Shown: in pieces, positions 24,703-32,778 of the stretch
How the letters are laid out: every line of letters starts with the position of its first letter
Numbering within the stretch: position 1 is the first letter of the stretch
From: JAJDIA01 sp031555735
GTDB lineage: Bacteria; Bacteroidota; Bacteroidia; Bacteroidales; Tannerellaceae
DNA length: 64,000 nt
Assembly (NCBI GenBank): GCA_031555735.1
Contig: JAVBUE010000024.1
Coordinates: forward strand, 1 to 64,000
Direction: 5' to 3'
The notes under the pieces: generated by a model
What the model was told of the DNA's origin: nothing
Seen by the model: the letters and a program-made list of their open reading frames with translations, nothing else
Databases searched by the model: none
Translations under genes and position numbers: made by a program

Positions 24703-27054
24703 TCAATACTGATCCTTCGGTTGCGCGCCCATCTTCACTTCCAGCACACCCCCTTCGGAGACGGAGGCAAAAGGCAGGTGGGGATTGTCCAGCGGTTTGC
24801 CGTTCCACAGGAACTCCTGCACGTACGGGTTTGCGGCGGTATTGCCGTCCACTTTGATCACCAGCTCTTTCCCTTTGTAATACCGCTGATCCAGTTGAAC
24901 GGTGACAGTATCAAACAAAGGCGCACCCAGGCCGAACGAGGGATTGGGTCCCGTCAGTCCTTTCACGTCAAACAATCCCATGGAGGCGATCACGTACCAG
25001 GCGCCCAACTGTCCCTGGTCTTCATCCTGCCCATAGCCATATCCGTGGATCCCATCCGTCCCGTAGAACTCGTTCAGGATGGCGCGCACCCATTTTTGCG
25101 TCAGCGAAGGACGTCCGGCCTCGTTGAACAGCCAGGAGATATGCAGGCAGGGTTGGTTGCCGTGGTTGTACAACGTTTGCAAACCGGCAAAAGCGCCCAC
25201 TTCTTTTCCTCCGCTGAAAATCAATTGTTGAGAGACGGTGAATATACTGTCCAGGCGGGCATTGAATACATCCGCTCCTACTTTGGAAACCAGTCCCTCC
25301 ACATCATGCGGCACATAGAAAGTATATTGCCAGGCGTTGCCTTCCTGGAATCCGCGCCATACCTCCATCGGATTGAAGGGATCGATAAACGTACCGTCTT
25401 TCTTTTTCGGACGGATGAAGTTGGTGGACGGGTCATACAACCGCTCCCACCCTTTCGACAGCTCCATCAACTGTTGGTAGTGCGCTTCGTCACCCTGCTC
25501 TTTCGCCCATTGGGCAACCGCCCAGGCGCTGTAAGCATATTCCAGGGTATGGGAGGCGGAAAAGCGGAATGCCTCATGCGGTCCTTCTCCTTTGTCCACA
25601 TGCGGCACATAGCCGTTTTCCACAAATATTTTGGTATCCACCTTGCCGGCTCCCAGGGGACGGTTTTCGCCATCCAGCTCGTTCTTCAGGCAGGCTTCAT
25701 AAGCCAGGCGGGTATCGAAATCACGGATACCACAGGTGTATGCCCCGGCGATGATCGTACTCAACAGGTTGGTGCCCACACCGGATACATACTTATTATT
25801 GGCAAGTCCGTCTGCCAGCCATCCGGCATCCTTGTACGCCTGCAAATGCGTACTGACATATTCCGACATGTATTCGGGATAGGCCAGGATCCACAACTGC
25901 GACAGGTTCCATTGTGCACCCCAGGCGGCATCCGTATTATAGATATTATAGACAGGCTTTCCTTCCGACATGGCCAGTTGACCAACCGTACCGTCGTTCT
26001 TCGGATAAGCGCCGTTCACGTCGTTCACCAGCCCCCTGCCCAACAAGGCATGATAGAGTCCGGTATAAAATTTCACTTTATCGTCCCGGTTAGCCGTTTC
26101 CACCCGTATCCGTCCCAGGTACTCTTCCCATGTCTGGTGGGCGATATCCTTCGCATCCTCGAAAGAGAGCGAGGCCGCTTCCGTTTCCAGGTTCAGCCGC
26201 GCATGCTCCACGGAGGTATAGGAAAGGCCTACGCGGGCAGTCACCTGGCTGCTTTCCGGCATCCGGTAGGTCAGATAGACACCCGCCCCTACACCGGATG
26301 TTTCCCGGCTGCCGGCTTCTACCTGATCGCCGTTGAATGTGCCGAAGCTATCCGGTTGACGGTCCAATACCGCCGAGAAATAGAGCGGTACCTGCGCACC
26401 CGGCTGGTATTTCTTTACATATTCAGGCTCGGTGATCACCCAGCCTTCCACCCGTCCGTCGGCGGTAAACGACACGAACGCATCCCGTACGGCGCCACTT
26501 TCCCCCTGCCGGTTACCAATATCAAACAGCAGATGGTTTTCTTCCCCTTTCGGAAAAGTGAACCGTTGGAACGCCACGCGGGGCGTAGCCGTCAGTTCCG
26601 CTCGGATACCATAATCGTCCAGCGTGACGGCGTAATAACCGGCGGTTGCCACCTCCGTATCCCGACTGAAACGGGAACGATAGCCGGTACGGGTTGTATC
26701 CGTCGGCAAACCGGGGATCGTTTGCAGCGCACCTGCGGTAGGCATCAGCACGATGCCGCCCACCTGGAACTCATGCAGGCAGGGGAACCCTTCGATCGAC
26801 AACTCCCGGTAGTCGTAACCGGTAGCTTCCCATCCCGACGGGTTACCGAGATGCCCGTTGGTGGACGGTCCCGGCTTGGCCATCCCGAACGGCATAGCGC
26901 CGGGCGTAAAATGGAACCAACGGCAGTGCGCCGTCCCGATCCGGGGTTCCACATAGGTGGAGAGGGCTTCCTTCTCCGGCTTTTCATTGGAAACGGCGCA
27001 GGAAACCAATGCCCATACGCCCAAGGTCAATGCAAACAGATGTGTTAATTTCAT
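24703..27054 (-). CDS. Exo-alpha-mannosidase, glycoside hydrolase family 92, lipoprotein
   Basis: A 783-residue protein with lipobox LVSCAVS (Cys19), so probably anchored to a membrane. STYVEPRIGTAHCRWFHFTPGA starts the N-terminal beta-sandwich; GWEATGYDYRELSIEGF, and YGYGQDEDQGQLGAWYVIASMGLFDV in the catalytic barrel, are close to the GH92 signature around the acidic catalytic residues. GH92 enzymes are calcium-dependent inverting exo-alpha-mannosidases acting on alpha-1,2, -1,3, -1,4 or -1,6 mannosides. It lies 7 bp from the ROK gene and 18 bp from the MFS gene. Confidence 0.92.
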   Translation of the reverse strand: MKLTHLFALTLGVWALVSCAVSNEKPEKEALSTYVEPRIGTAHCRWFHFTPGAMPFGMAKPGPSTNGHLGNPSGWEATGYDYRELSIEGFPCLHEFQVGGIVLMPTAGALQTIPGLPTDTTRTGYRSRFSRDTEVATAGYYAVTLDDYGIRAELTATPRVAFQRFTFPKGEENHLLFDIGNRQGESGAVRDAFVSFTADGRVEGWVITEPEYVKKYQPGAQVPLYFSAVLDRQPDSFGTFNGDQVEAGSRETSGVGAGVYLTYRMPESSQVTARVGLSYTSVEHARLNLETEAASLSFEDAKDIAHQTWEEYLGRIRVETANRDDKVKFYTGLYHALLGRGLVNDVNGAYPKNDGTVGQLAMSEGKPVYNIYNTDAAWGAQWNLSQLWILAYPEYMSEYVSTHLQAYKDAGWLADGLANNKYVSGVGTNLLSTIIAGAYTCGIRDFDTRLAYEACLKNELDGENRPLGAGKVDTKIFVENGYVPHVDKGEGPHEAFRFSASHTLEYAYSAWAVAQWAKEQGDEAHYQQLMELSKGWERLYDPSTNFIRPKKKDGTFIDPFNPMEVWRGFQEGNAWQYTFYVPHDVEGLVSKVGADVFNARLDSIFTVSQQLIFSGGKEVGAFAGLQTLYNHGNQPCLHISWLFNEAGRPSLTQKWVRAILNEFYGTDGIHGYGYGQDEDQGQLGAWYVIASMGLFDVKGLTGPNPSFGLGAPLFDTVTVQLDQRYYKGKELVIKVDGNTAANPYVQEFLWNGKPLDNPHLPFASVSEGGVLEVKMGAQPKDQY

Positions 27055-27061
27055 ACATTTA

Positions 27062-28153
27062 TTATTTATCTAATTGTTTCAAAGCATACCAATAAGCGCC
27101 CAATGCAATCGCACGGCTCGCTCCCAGGCGGGAAAGGGTGATACCGGTCTTCCGGCAAGGGTCGTATTCCACCATCCGTCCGATTCCGGGAACAGGCACC
27201 TGGAAGGAAGCGGGCTGTAGGAAAGCGGCCAGTTCGTCCGGCTCTTCCAGGTTGTACGGTGTCATGGCCAGGCGGGGGAAACGGCTGCCGTCCATCATTC
27301 CGGTCTGGCTGTTTAATTCGCCCATCAACGCCGGAAGGATGAATTTGGCAGCGCCGGTCAGCCCGCCGCCGATCACCACCAGCCCGTCGATCAGGGTGAG
27401 GGCGGATGCGATCACATCGCCCGCCATGCGCCCCAGTTCCTCAAAGGATGCGATGGCTGCCGGACGATTACCGGGACAGACCCCTTCCGCAATCTGAAAG
27501 ATTTCGGCAGGCGTATGCCCGGCGGTATCTCCCGACAGTTCGGCATACACCCGCTTCACTGCCCGGATACTGACACTTTCTTCAGCAATGAATCCCGGAT
27601 ATTTTTTATTGGGTTGGCACCAGAGGTAGCCGCCCGTCTGGTTGTCGCCATAAAGTAATTCACTGTCGATCACGACACCACCGCCAAAGCCCGTACCCAG
27701 CGTGACGCCGATCAGATTCCGGTAGCGTTTGCTGTTACCGGCGGCTTCCAGTTGCCTGTTGATCTCCGGCAGCCTGCCCGCCAACGCCTCTCCGTAAGCA
27801 AACAGGTTGCCGTCGTTATTAATAAAGACCGGCAGGCTGAAATACGCTTCCAGGAAAGGGCCTAACGCCACTCCCCCGCGGAAAGAAGGGAAATTGGGAA
27901 GATCGCCGATGATACCGGCACGGTAGTCGGCCGGGCCGGGGAACGCAAAGCTGATAGCTGCCGGTCGCTCCGGCAACGCCTGCCACACCCGGCTGAATCC
28001 CTGCAGCAGCAGATCCAGGCAGGCTTGCAGGTTGTTCACGTCCGTAGGCAGGGTAACAGGCTCCACGACCTCCTCTCCTCCCCGGATCGCTCCAAACACA
28101 AGGTTGGTACCTCCCGCATCCAGTGTCAGGACGATGCGATTTTCTGTATCCAT
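27062..28153 (-). CDS. ROK-family sugar kinase, probable mannokinase
   Basis: A 363-residue protein. The N-terminal VLTLDAGGTNLVFGAI is the phosphate-binding motif of the actin-like ATPase fold; LIGVTLGTGFGGGVV and VVIGGGLTGAAKF are the other ROK landmarks. The usual ROK zinc motif CxCGxxGC is not present, which some Bacteroidales members also lack. ROK enzymes phosphorylate hexoses such as glucose, fructose, mannose or GlcNAc. Next to alpha-mannosidases and phosphomannose isomerase, mannose to mannose 6-phosphate is the likely reaction. I take MDTENRIVL at 28153; a start at 28183 would overlap the upstream gene. Confidence 0.82.
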   Translation of the reverse strand: MDTENRIVLTLDAGGTNLVFGAIRGGEEVVEPVTLPTDVNNLQACLDLLLQGFSRVWQALPERPAAISFAFPGPADYRAGIIGDLPNFPSFRGGVALGPFLEAYFSLPVFINNDGNLFAYGEALAGRLPEINRQLEAAGNSKRYRNLIGVTLGTGFGGGVVIDSELLYGDNQTGGYLWCQPNKKYPGFIAEESVSIRAVKRVYAELSGDTAGHTPAEIFQIAEGVCPGNRPAAIASFEELGRMAGDVIASALTLIDGLVVIGGGLTGAAKFILPALMGELNSQTGMMDGSRFPRLAMTPYNLEEPDELAAFLQPASFQVPVPGIGRMVEYDPCRKTGITLSRLGASRAIALGAYWYALKQLDK

Positions 28154-28188
28154 AGATTGTTTGATATTGTTAACTTTTGTCATGCGGA

Positions 28189-29940
28189 TTACTGCCTGAA
28201 GCGCACATACGCCTTGATCGTCCCGCAATAATGACCTTCCGATGATCCGTACGGGCGGATGGTATATGTCCCTACGGCAGCCGGGACAATGAATGTCTCC
28301 GCATAATGGACAATGAACGGATCGAACGCCCCGGTCGGGCTTTCCACGATCAGTTCATCTCCTTTAATCACATTCAGTACCTGTACGCCACCATCCGTAT
28401 CATGTGTCACCTGTCCGGTGAACCAATGGCGGCGGGTCTCGATAAACTCGTTCTCATGCAGGCCGGTACGTTCTTCACGCCATCCTTCCCCTTCGGCTAC
28501 CATCTCTACGTGGTTGACCAACTGATGGCGTACCCATTCCGTTTGCCGTTCCCACCGGATCACCCTGGAGCCGTGGCCGATATTGATCGGACGAGGCAGG
28601 CCGTCGAGTCCCAGTCGTCCCCAATCCCACAGCTTGAAGGTGAAGATGCTCGGCGTGGCGCTGATCTCCAACACCATGGCGCCCGCGCCCGAACAGTGGA
28701 TGGTTCCGCCCGGTATCAGGAAATGGTCGTGACGGCGGGCAGGCCATTGGTTGACATACTTTTCAGTGTCGAACGGCTTCCCGGTTTCCTGCGATTCCGT
28801 CAACGCAGCGATCATCTCATCCGGATCCACACCGGTCTTCAATCCCAGGAAGACCGTAGCCCCTTCTTCCGCGTCCAGGAGGTAATAGCTTTCGTCCTGC
28901 GTGTAATACATCCCGAAGGCATCCCGGATGTATTGGGTATCGGGATGAACCTGCAAACTCAGGTTGCCCCCGCCCATCGTATCCAGAAAGTCGAAACGGA
29001 TGGGGAAATCCTGACCGAAACGGGCTTCCACCGGAGCGCCAAGCAGGTTGCGCGACTGGAAAAACACCAGGTTATTGGCAGGCATTTCAAACCGTTCGCC
29101 CTGGAGACTGAAATACAGGCTGTTTTCTTCCGGCACACAGTCGAAACACCATCCGTAGTTGCTTTCCGACCGGTCCAGGTCGCACACCTCCTTCATCCAC
29201 TGTCCCCCCCAGGGAGCCGGGTCGAAGAAAGGCACCACACGGAAGGGACGGACAGCCGTTTGCCGCAGCCCTTCCCGCAACGTCTCACCGGTGATCATCT
29301 TCGGACTACCGGGGATATGCGTATCCAGCCAGTAATGGGCTACGGGCAATAGTTGTTTCTTCAACCGGTCGCATACGATCCAGTCCACAAAATAGCCGCG
29401 CTTATATTGGAGGGAGGGTGCTTCGTCTTTGTTCTCCACACCCAGGCCGTTGATCTCTTTCCGGCGTGAACGCATCTGTATTTCCCAACGCGCCATATCG
29501 GCATACACGATCAGGTCGGCATCGGGAGCCAAAACGGCAGCCGCATGTCCATAGACCAGTACCACCCCTTCCGCCTGCCGGATCTGCCTGCGCGCTTCGT
29601 CCAGTTTCTCCGCATCCAGGAAATCGGTATAGGAGAAATGGGAACGGAAACCATAGAGGCGGTCGTCGGTCACATACGGCCAGGTCATTGCCTCCACCGC
29701 ATCCTTCGGTTTGAACACCGCCTGCGTATCGATCGCAAGCGCCGGGCGTATGGCCTGCAACTCCGCCCACAGTTCCGTATGGTGGACTCCCTGGTAACAT
29801 TCCACGGCCACGACATACGGTTTCTTTCCGTTCGCAACTGTACAGTGGCTGCTGATTTCCCCGCAGATAGCCTCCCATCCGTTCCATATATCGCCTGCTA
29901 CGGGGGTAGCCGGCTGTTTGTCATAATTGCTTTTCCGCAT
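28189..29940 (-). CDS. Class I mannose-6-phosphate isomerase with extra N-terminal domain
   Basis: A 583-residue protein. The C-terminal two thirds (from about residue 225) is a cupin-type phosphomannose isomerase: GGNLSLQVHPD and FLIPGGTIHCSGAGAMVLEIS hold zinc and substrate residues. The first 200 residues (PYVVAVECYQGVHHTELW, VVLVYGHAAAVLAPDADLIVYADMARWEIQ) look like a small nucleotide-binding or kinase fold with no intact P-loop. The enzyme converts mannose 6-phosphate to fructose 6-phosphate, completing the pathway of this operon. It is the first gene behind the promoter at 30014. The role of the N-terminal domain is unknown. Confidence 0.85.
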   Translation of the reverse strand: MRKSNYDKQPATPVAGDIWNGWEAICGEISSHCTVANGKKPYVVAVECYQGVHHTELWAELQAIRPALAIDTQAVFKPKDAVEAMTWPYVTDDRLYGFRSHFSYTDFLDAEKLDEARRQIRQAEGVVLVYGHAAAVLAPDADLIVYADMARWEIQMRSRRKEINGLGVENKDEAPSLQYKRGYFVDWIVCDRLKKQLLPVAHYWLDTHIPGSPKMITGETLREGLRQTAVRPFRVVPFFDPAPWGGQWMKEVCDLDRSESNYGWCFDCVPEENSLYFSLQGERFEMPANNLVFFQSRNLLGAPVEARFGQDFPIRFDFLDTMGGGNLSLQVHPDTQYIRDAFGMYYTQDESYYLLDAEEGATVFLGLKTGVDPDEMIAALTESQETGKPFDTEKYVNQWPARRHDHFLIPGGTIHCSGAGAMVLEISATPSIFTFKLWDWGRLGLDGLPRPINIGHGSRVIRWERQTEWVRHQLVNHVEMVAEGEGWREERTGLHENEFIETRRHWFTGQVTHDTDGGVQVLNVIKGDELIVESPTGAFDPFIVHYAETFIVPAAVGTYTIRPYGSSEGHYCGTIKAYVRFRQ

Positions 29941-30013
29941 ATTTTCGTTGTATAATCCATGCGTCGGGACGTAATCCGCCCTCCGCCTGTGTGTTATTAA
30001 TTCTTTTTATTTG

Positions 30014-30021
30014 CAAAAATA
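30014..30021 (-). promoter_or_regulatory. Promoter -7 box of the mannoside operon
   Basis: TATTTTTG on the reverse strand fits TAnnTTTG, 74 bp upstream of the phosphomannose isomerase start, in the divergent gap shared with the AraC regulator. Confidence 0.5.
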
Positions 30022-30045
30022 GGTGTGAATGCGGGAAACTCCTAT

Positions 30046-30053
30046 TACATTTG
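30046..30053 (+). promoter_or_regulatory. Promoter -7 box of the AraC regulator
   Basis: TACATTTG fits TAnnTTTG, 37 bp before the AraC start codon. The -33 element is not clear, which would suit activator dependence. Confidence 0.45.
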
Positions 30054-30089
30054 TTTCGATTTACTTGTACTTTCTTATTATTTAACGTT

Positions 30090-30998
30090 ATGGTGAAACG
30101 AAAAGAAGGATTCCGGGGTGAACGCTTCGTCTCCCTGCCGGAAGAGTTGCTGGCCGGATACAGCAACGACCCGCTGGTAGGGAACCTCTACCTGCGCAAG
30201 ATCGGCTTTTTCCCGAATGTTAAATATCATTATATACAGAAGGATAAGGGATGTGATTACGCCATGCTGGTCTATTGCACGGACGGAAAGGGATGGTACC
30301 GGATCAACGGGAAAACGTACGAGGTGAAAGCCAACGAATACATCCTCATCCCTCCCGGCATTCCGTATGCATTCGGGGCGGACAACACCCAACCTTGGAC
30401 TATTTATTGGTTGCATTTCCAGGGAAAACTCACACCGCACTTCCTCCCCGCCTATCCGAATCCGAAACCGATCCAGCCGGAAGAACATTCCCGCCTGCAA
30501 GACCGGATCCGGTTGTTTGAAGAGATATACAACTGTTTCTCCATGGGATACAGCAAGGAATACATGGCTTATGCTTCCCTTTGCCTGTATCAGTTGCTGG
30601 CCTCCTTCATTTTCCTGGAACCGTACCGGTATATCAATGTATTACCTGGGAAGGCTTCCTCCTTCTCATCGAAGGTGATCCGTTACATGCAGGAAAACAC
30701 CCGGCAGAACCTGACGTTGGAACAACTCGCGGCTTACTTCAAGTATTCCCCCGCACACTTCTCGCTGTTGTTCCGGAAAGAAACAGGCGTATCACCTATC
30801 CACTACTTCATCCGGCTGAAGATCCAGAAAGCCTGCCAGTATATCGAACTGACAGACCTGAAGATCAGCGACATCTCCACCCGCCTCGGATTCGACGAAC
30901 ATGCCTATTTCTCCCGCCTGTTTACCAAGGTCATGGGCATCTCGCCCTCCGCATACCGGAAAAAGGAAGTGCCCCAATCGGATCTGTCCCACATGTAA
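30090..30998 (+). CDS. AraC-family transcriptional regulator of the mannoside operon
   Basis: A 302-residue regulator. The N-terminal part is a cupin sensor: GCDYAMLVYCTDGKGWYRINGKTYEVKANEYILIPPG is spread over the usual AraC sugar-binding barrel. The C-terminal 100 residues are the double helix-turn-helix: LTLEQLAAYFKYSPAHFSLLFRKETGVSP, then ISDISTRLGFDEHAYFSRLFTKVMGISPSAYRK. I use the ATG at 30090 because the frame upstream contains the promoter. It is divergent from, and 149 bp away from, the mannoside operon, so regulation of that operon by mannose or a mannoside is the simple inference. Confidence 0.88.
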   Translation: MVKRKEGFRGERFVSLPEELLAGYSNDPLVGNLYLRKIGFFPNVKYHYIQKDKGCDYAMLVYCTDGKGWYRINGKTYEVKANEYILIPPGIPYAFGADNTQPWTIYWLHFQGKLTPHFLPAYPNPKPIQPEEHSRLQDRIRLFEEIYNCFSMGYSKEYMAYASLCLYQLLASFIFLEPYRYINVLPGKASSFSSKVIRYMQENTRQNLTLEQLAAYFKYSPAHFSLLFRKETGVSPIHYFIRLKIQKACQYIELTDLKISDISTRLGFDEHAYFSRLFTKVMGISPSAYRKKEVPQSDLSHM

Positions 30999-31039
30999 CA
31001 TTTTTCTAAAATAACGCATCGAAAAGCAAGTAAATCATC

Positions 31040-31047
31040 TATATTTG
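31040..31047 (+). promoter_or_regulatory. Promoter -7 box of the small lipoprotein gene
   Basis: TATATTTG fits TAnnTTTG, 21 bp before the start codon at 31069. Confidence 0.55.
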
Positions 31048-31068
31048 CAAACAACATAAACAAAAATA

Positions 31069-31659
31069 ATGAAACGACTATTTACCATTGCTTTGACAGG
31101 CTTTCTGCTAACCTCCTGCGCTTCTTTCCAGGACGCGATGAATGCAGACCAAAACATGAAGAAGATTGCAGTCGGGATGACCAAAGAACGAGTCATTTCC
31201 ATCATGGGAAAGAGTTATGAACCATTAGGCGCCCGGGGCAACGAAACCACGTTGGGTTACAAAACAGCCGACAACAGCACCTATATACTGATCTTTGCCG
31301 ATGACCGGTTAGTTGAATGGAGTAAAGAACTGCCCCTGTCCGCCACACCTGCCGTACCTGTCTATCCGGGTGATCCCGTCAACCGGCGACCCAATCCCCC
31401 CGGCGTCAACATATCCATCAAAAAAGACATTTTCGGGAATCTTGTATTCAATGGGGAGAATGGAAAAAGCGCAACGCTGAAAACCGATATCTTCGACAGC
31501 CATATTTATACCGACAGCAACGGAAATAAAATTGAATACGGCAAAGACATCTGGCCAGGCGTGATGAAACAATACCGCAACGACGAACAGGCGCTGTTTC
31601 TCCATCTGATCGAAAAACACCTGTACGGATATCCCGATTATCCTCCCCGCAGAAGATAA
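31069..31659 (+). CDS. Lipoprotein with a SmpA/OmlA-like N-terminal segment, function unknown
   Basis: A 196-residue protein with lipobox LLTSCASF (Cys17). The stretch KIAVGMTKERVISIMGKSYEPLGARGN matches the short motif of SmpA/OmlA (BamE-like) domains, in which a G-M-T-x-x-x-V helix starts the fold. The region from about residue 95 (VYPGDPVNRRPNPPG) is Pro-rich, and the C-terminal half has no family I recognise. It has its own promoter. A role in the outer membrane is possible, but it is not BamE itself. Confidence 0.65.
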   Translation: MKRLFTIALTGFLLTSCASFQDAMNADQNMKKIAVGMTKERVISIMGKSYEPLGARGNETTLGYKTADNSTYILIFADDRLVEWSKELPLSATPAVPVYPGDPVNRRPNPPGVNISIKKDIFGNLVFNGENGKSATLKTDIFDSHIYTDSNGNKIEYGKDIWPGVMKQYRNDEQALFLHLIEKHLYGYPDYPPRRR

Positions 31660-32159
31660 ACCTCTTACAGGCCTTTTGGCGTTTCTCGCTTCCACCTTCC
31701 ACTAACGGGCTCTAACATACAGGGCGACAGCCTGATAGACAGTGGAAGGAGGTGTGTTTTTTCCTTCCACTGCCTCCACGCTCCTTCCACTGCCTAATTC
31801 TCCCTCAGCAACTCTTCGGATTGGCAATATCACCATGTCACACCCGCTTCAAACCAGGATTTTTTGTGACATGGGCCGGATTCGATGTCACATGGGTGCC
31901 CCCAAAAAAATATCTGCATCCGGATGCAGATTGGATTTCTGACATCTTTTTTTTACTCTTCCGGCAATGTAGTAAAAGGACAAAAAACAATCATAGGTGG
32001 ATGTTCAATCTTCCACCTATGTTTGTTTGAACATCCACCTATGTTTGTTGAAACGTTCACCTATGGAAGATTTTATCTTTTCAGTTATACAAATAGTCAT
32101 TTACTACGATTTTGCATAAAATTGCGGAAAAGAATCTTCTGATTTCGTTGATTTTCTAT
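31660..32159. other. Gene-free interval rich in repeats and palindromes
   Basis: The 500 bp between convergent genes hold CCTTCCAC/GTGGAAGG words (31690-31800), an inverted pair CCATGTCACA (31833) / TGTGACATGG (31865), a perfect 18-bp palindrome TCTGCATCCGGATGCAGA (31913-31930) and array A2 (31988-32075). No gene is visible. Confidence 0.7.
31988..32075. repeat. 22-bp-unit array A2
   Basis: Four 22-bp units start at 31988, 32010, 32032 and 32054. Aligned with array A1 (7809-7896) only 5 of 88 positions differ by my count, and the third unit is identical. It has the same orientation as A1. Confidence 0.85.
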
Positions 32160-32768
32160 TTAACTTCGATTATTTTTATCATTATCTTTAATCACTTTAG
32201 TATTCGAAAGTATATCATGAATACCATTAGACACAAATAAATAGGAAATCAAATCAAATGGAATAAGCCTAAACACCGTTCTGCTTATAATATATCCGAC
32301 GTTAGGTTTTTCTCCGCATTGTGTTACAACTTTCGTTTTGGTAATGTATTTCCCTATTGTTTTCTGATATTTTGTTTCCATAAAAATATAGTAAAATCCA
32401 AAAGAGACCAACAAAATCAGGCTTCCTATAATTTGCATGGATGTTTGATCTACCTTTCCGATAATAACATCCAATACAAAACTTAATATCATTGAAAACA
32501 GAAGACATACAATTGTATCTATTATTAAATGAAAAAATCTCAATAAAGGATTAACAAGTCTTTTATCCAACTGTTTTTGTTCGTCGGTTTTAGCAACTAA
32601 TTCATGTTGCACTTCTTCAATTCTCGTTAATTCTATTTTTCGATTTTCAATCTCTTCCTCTGCCGCTTTCACAGCTAAAGGTTGATAATCTTCTCTGCTA
32701 ATTGTTACAATTTGAATCAGTTCCTCATCTGTCTTGTTCGACATTACATTTTCGAAATCCGCATTCAT
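32160..32768 (-). CDS. RDD-family membrane protein
   Basis: A 202-residue protein. The N-terminal 60 residues are a charged helix (DEELIQIVTISREDYQPLAVKAAEEEIENRKI), followed by an RDD domain with about three membrane segments (FFHLIIDTIVCLLFSMILSF, then GSLILLVSFGFYYIF). KYQKTIGKYITKTKVV and SRTVFRLIPFDLISYLF are typical RDD features. The function of RDD proteins is mostly unknown; some act in ion transport. The gene is clearly richer in A+T than its neighbours and abuts the repeat-rich interval, so it may have arrived by transfer. Confidence 0.75.
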   Translation of the reverse strand: MNADFENVMSNKTDEELIQIVTISREDYQPLAVKAAEEEIENRKIELTRIEEVQHELVAKTDEQKQLDKRLVNPLLRFFHLIIDTIVCLLFSMILSFVLDVIIGKVDQTSMQIIGSLILLVSFGFYYIFMETKYQKTIGKYITKTKVVTQCGEKPNVGYIISRTVFRLIPFDLISYLFVSNGIHDILSNTKVIKDNDKNNRS

Positions 32769-32778
32769 AACCTTACAT

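Noticed and set aside
23956..27048. 1030-codon forward open frame opposite the GH92 and MFS genes
   Set aside because: It is antisense to genes with clear GH92 and MFS motifs, has no domain or export signal I recognise, and arises from the GC-biased third positions of the real genes.
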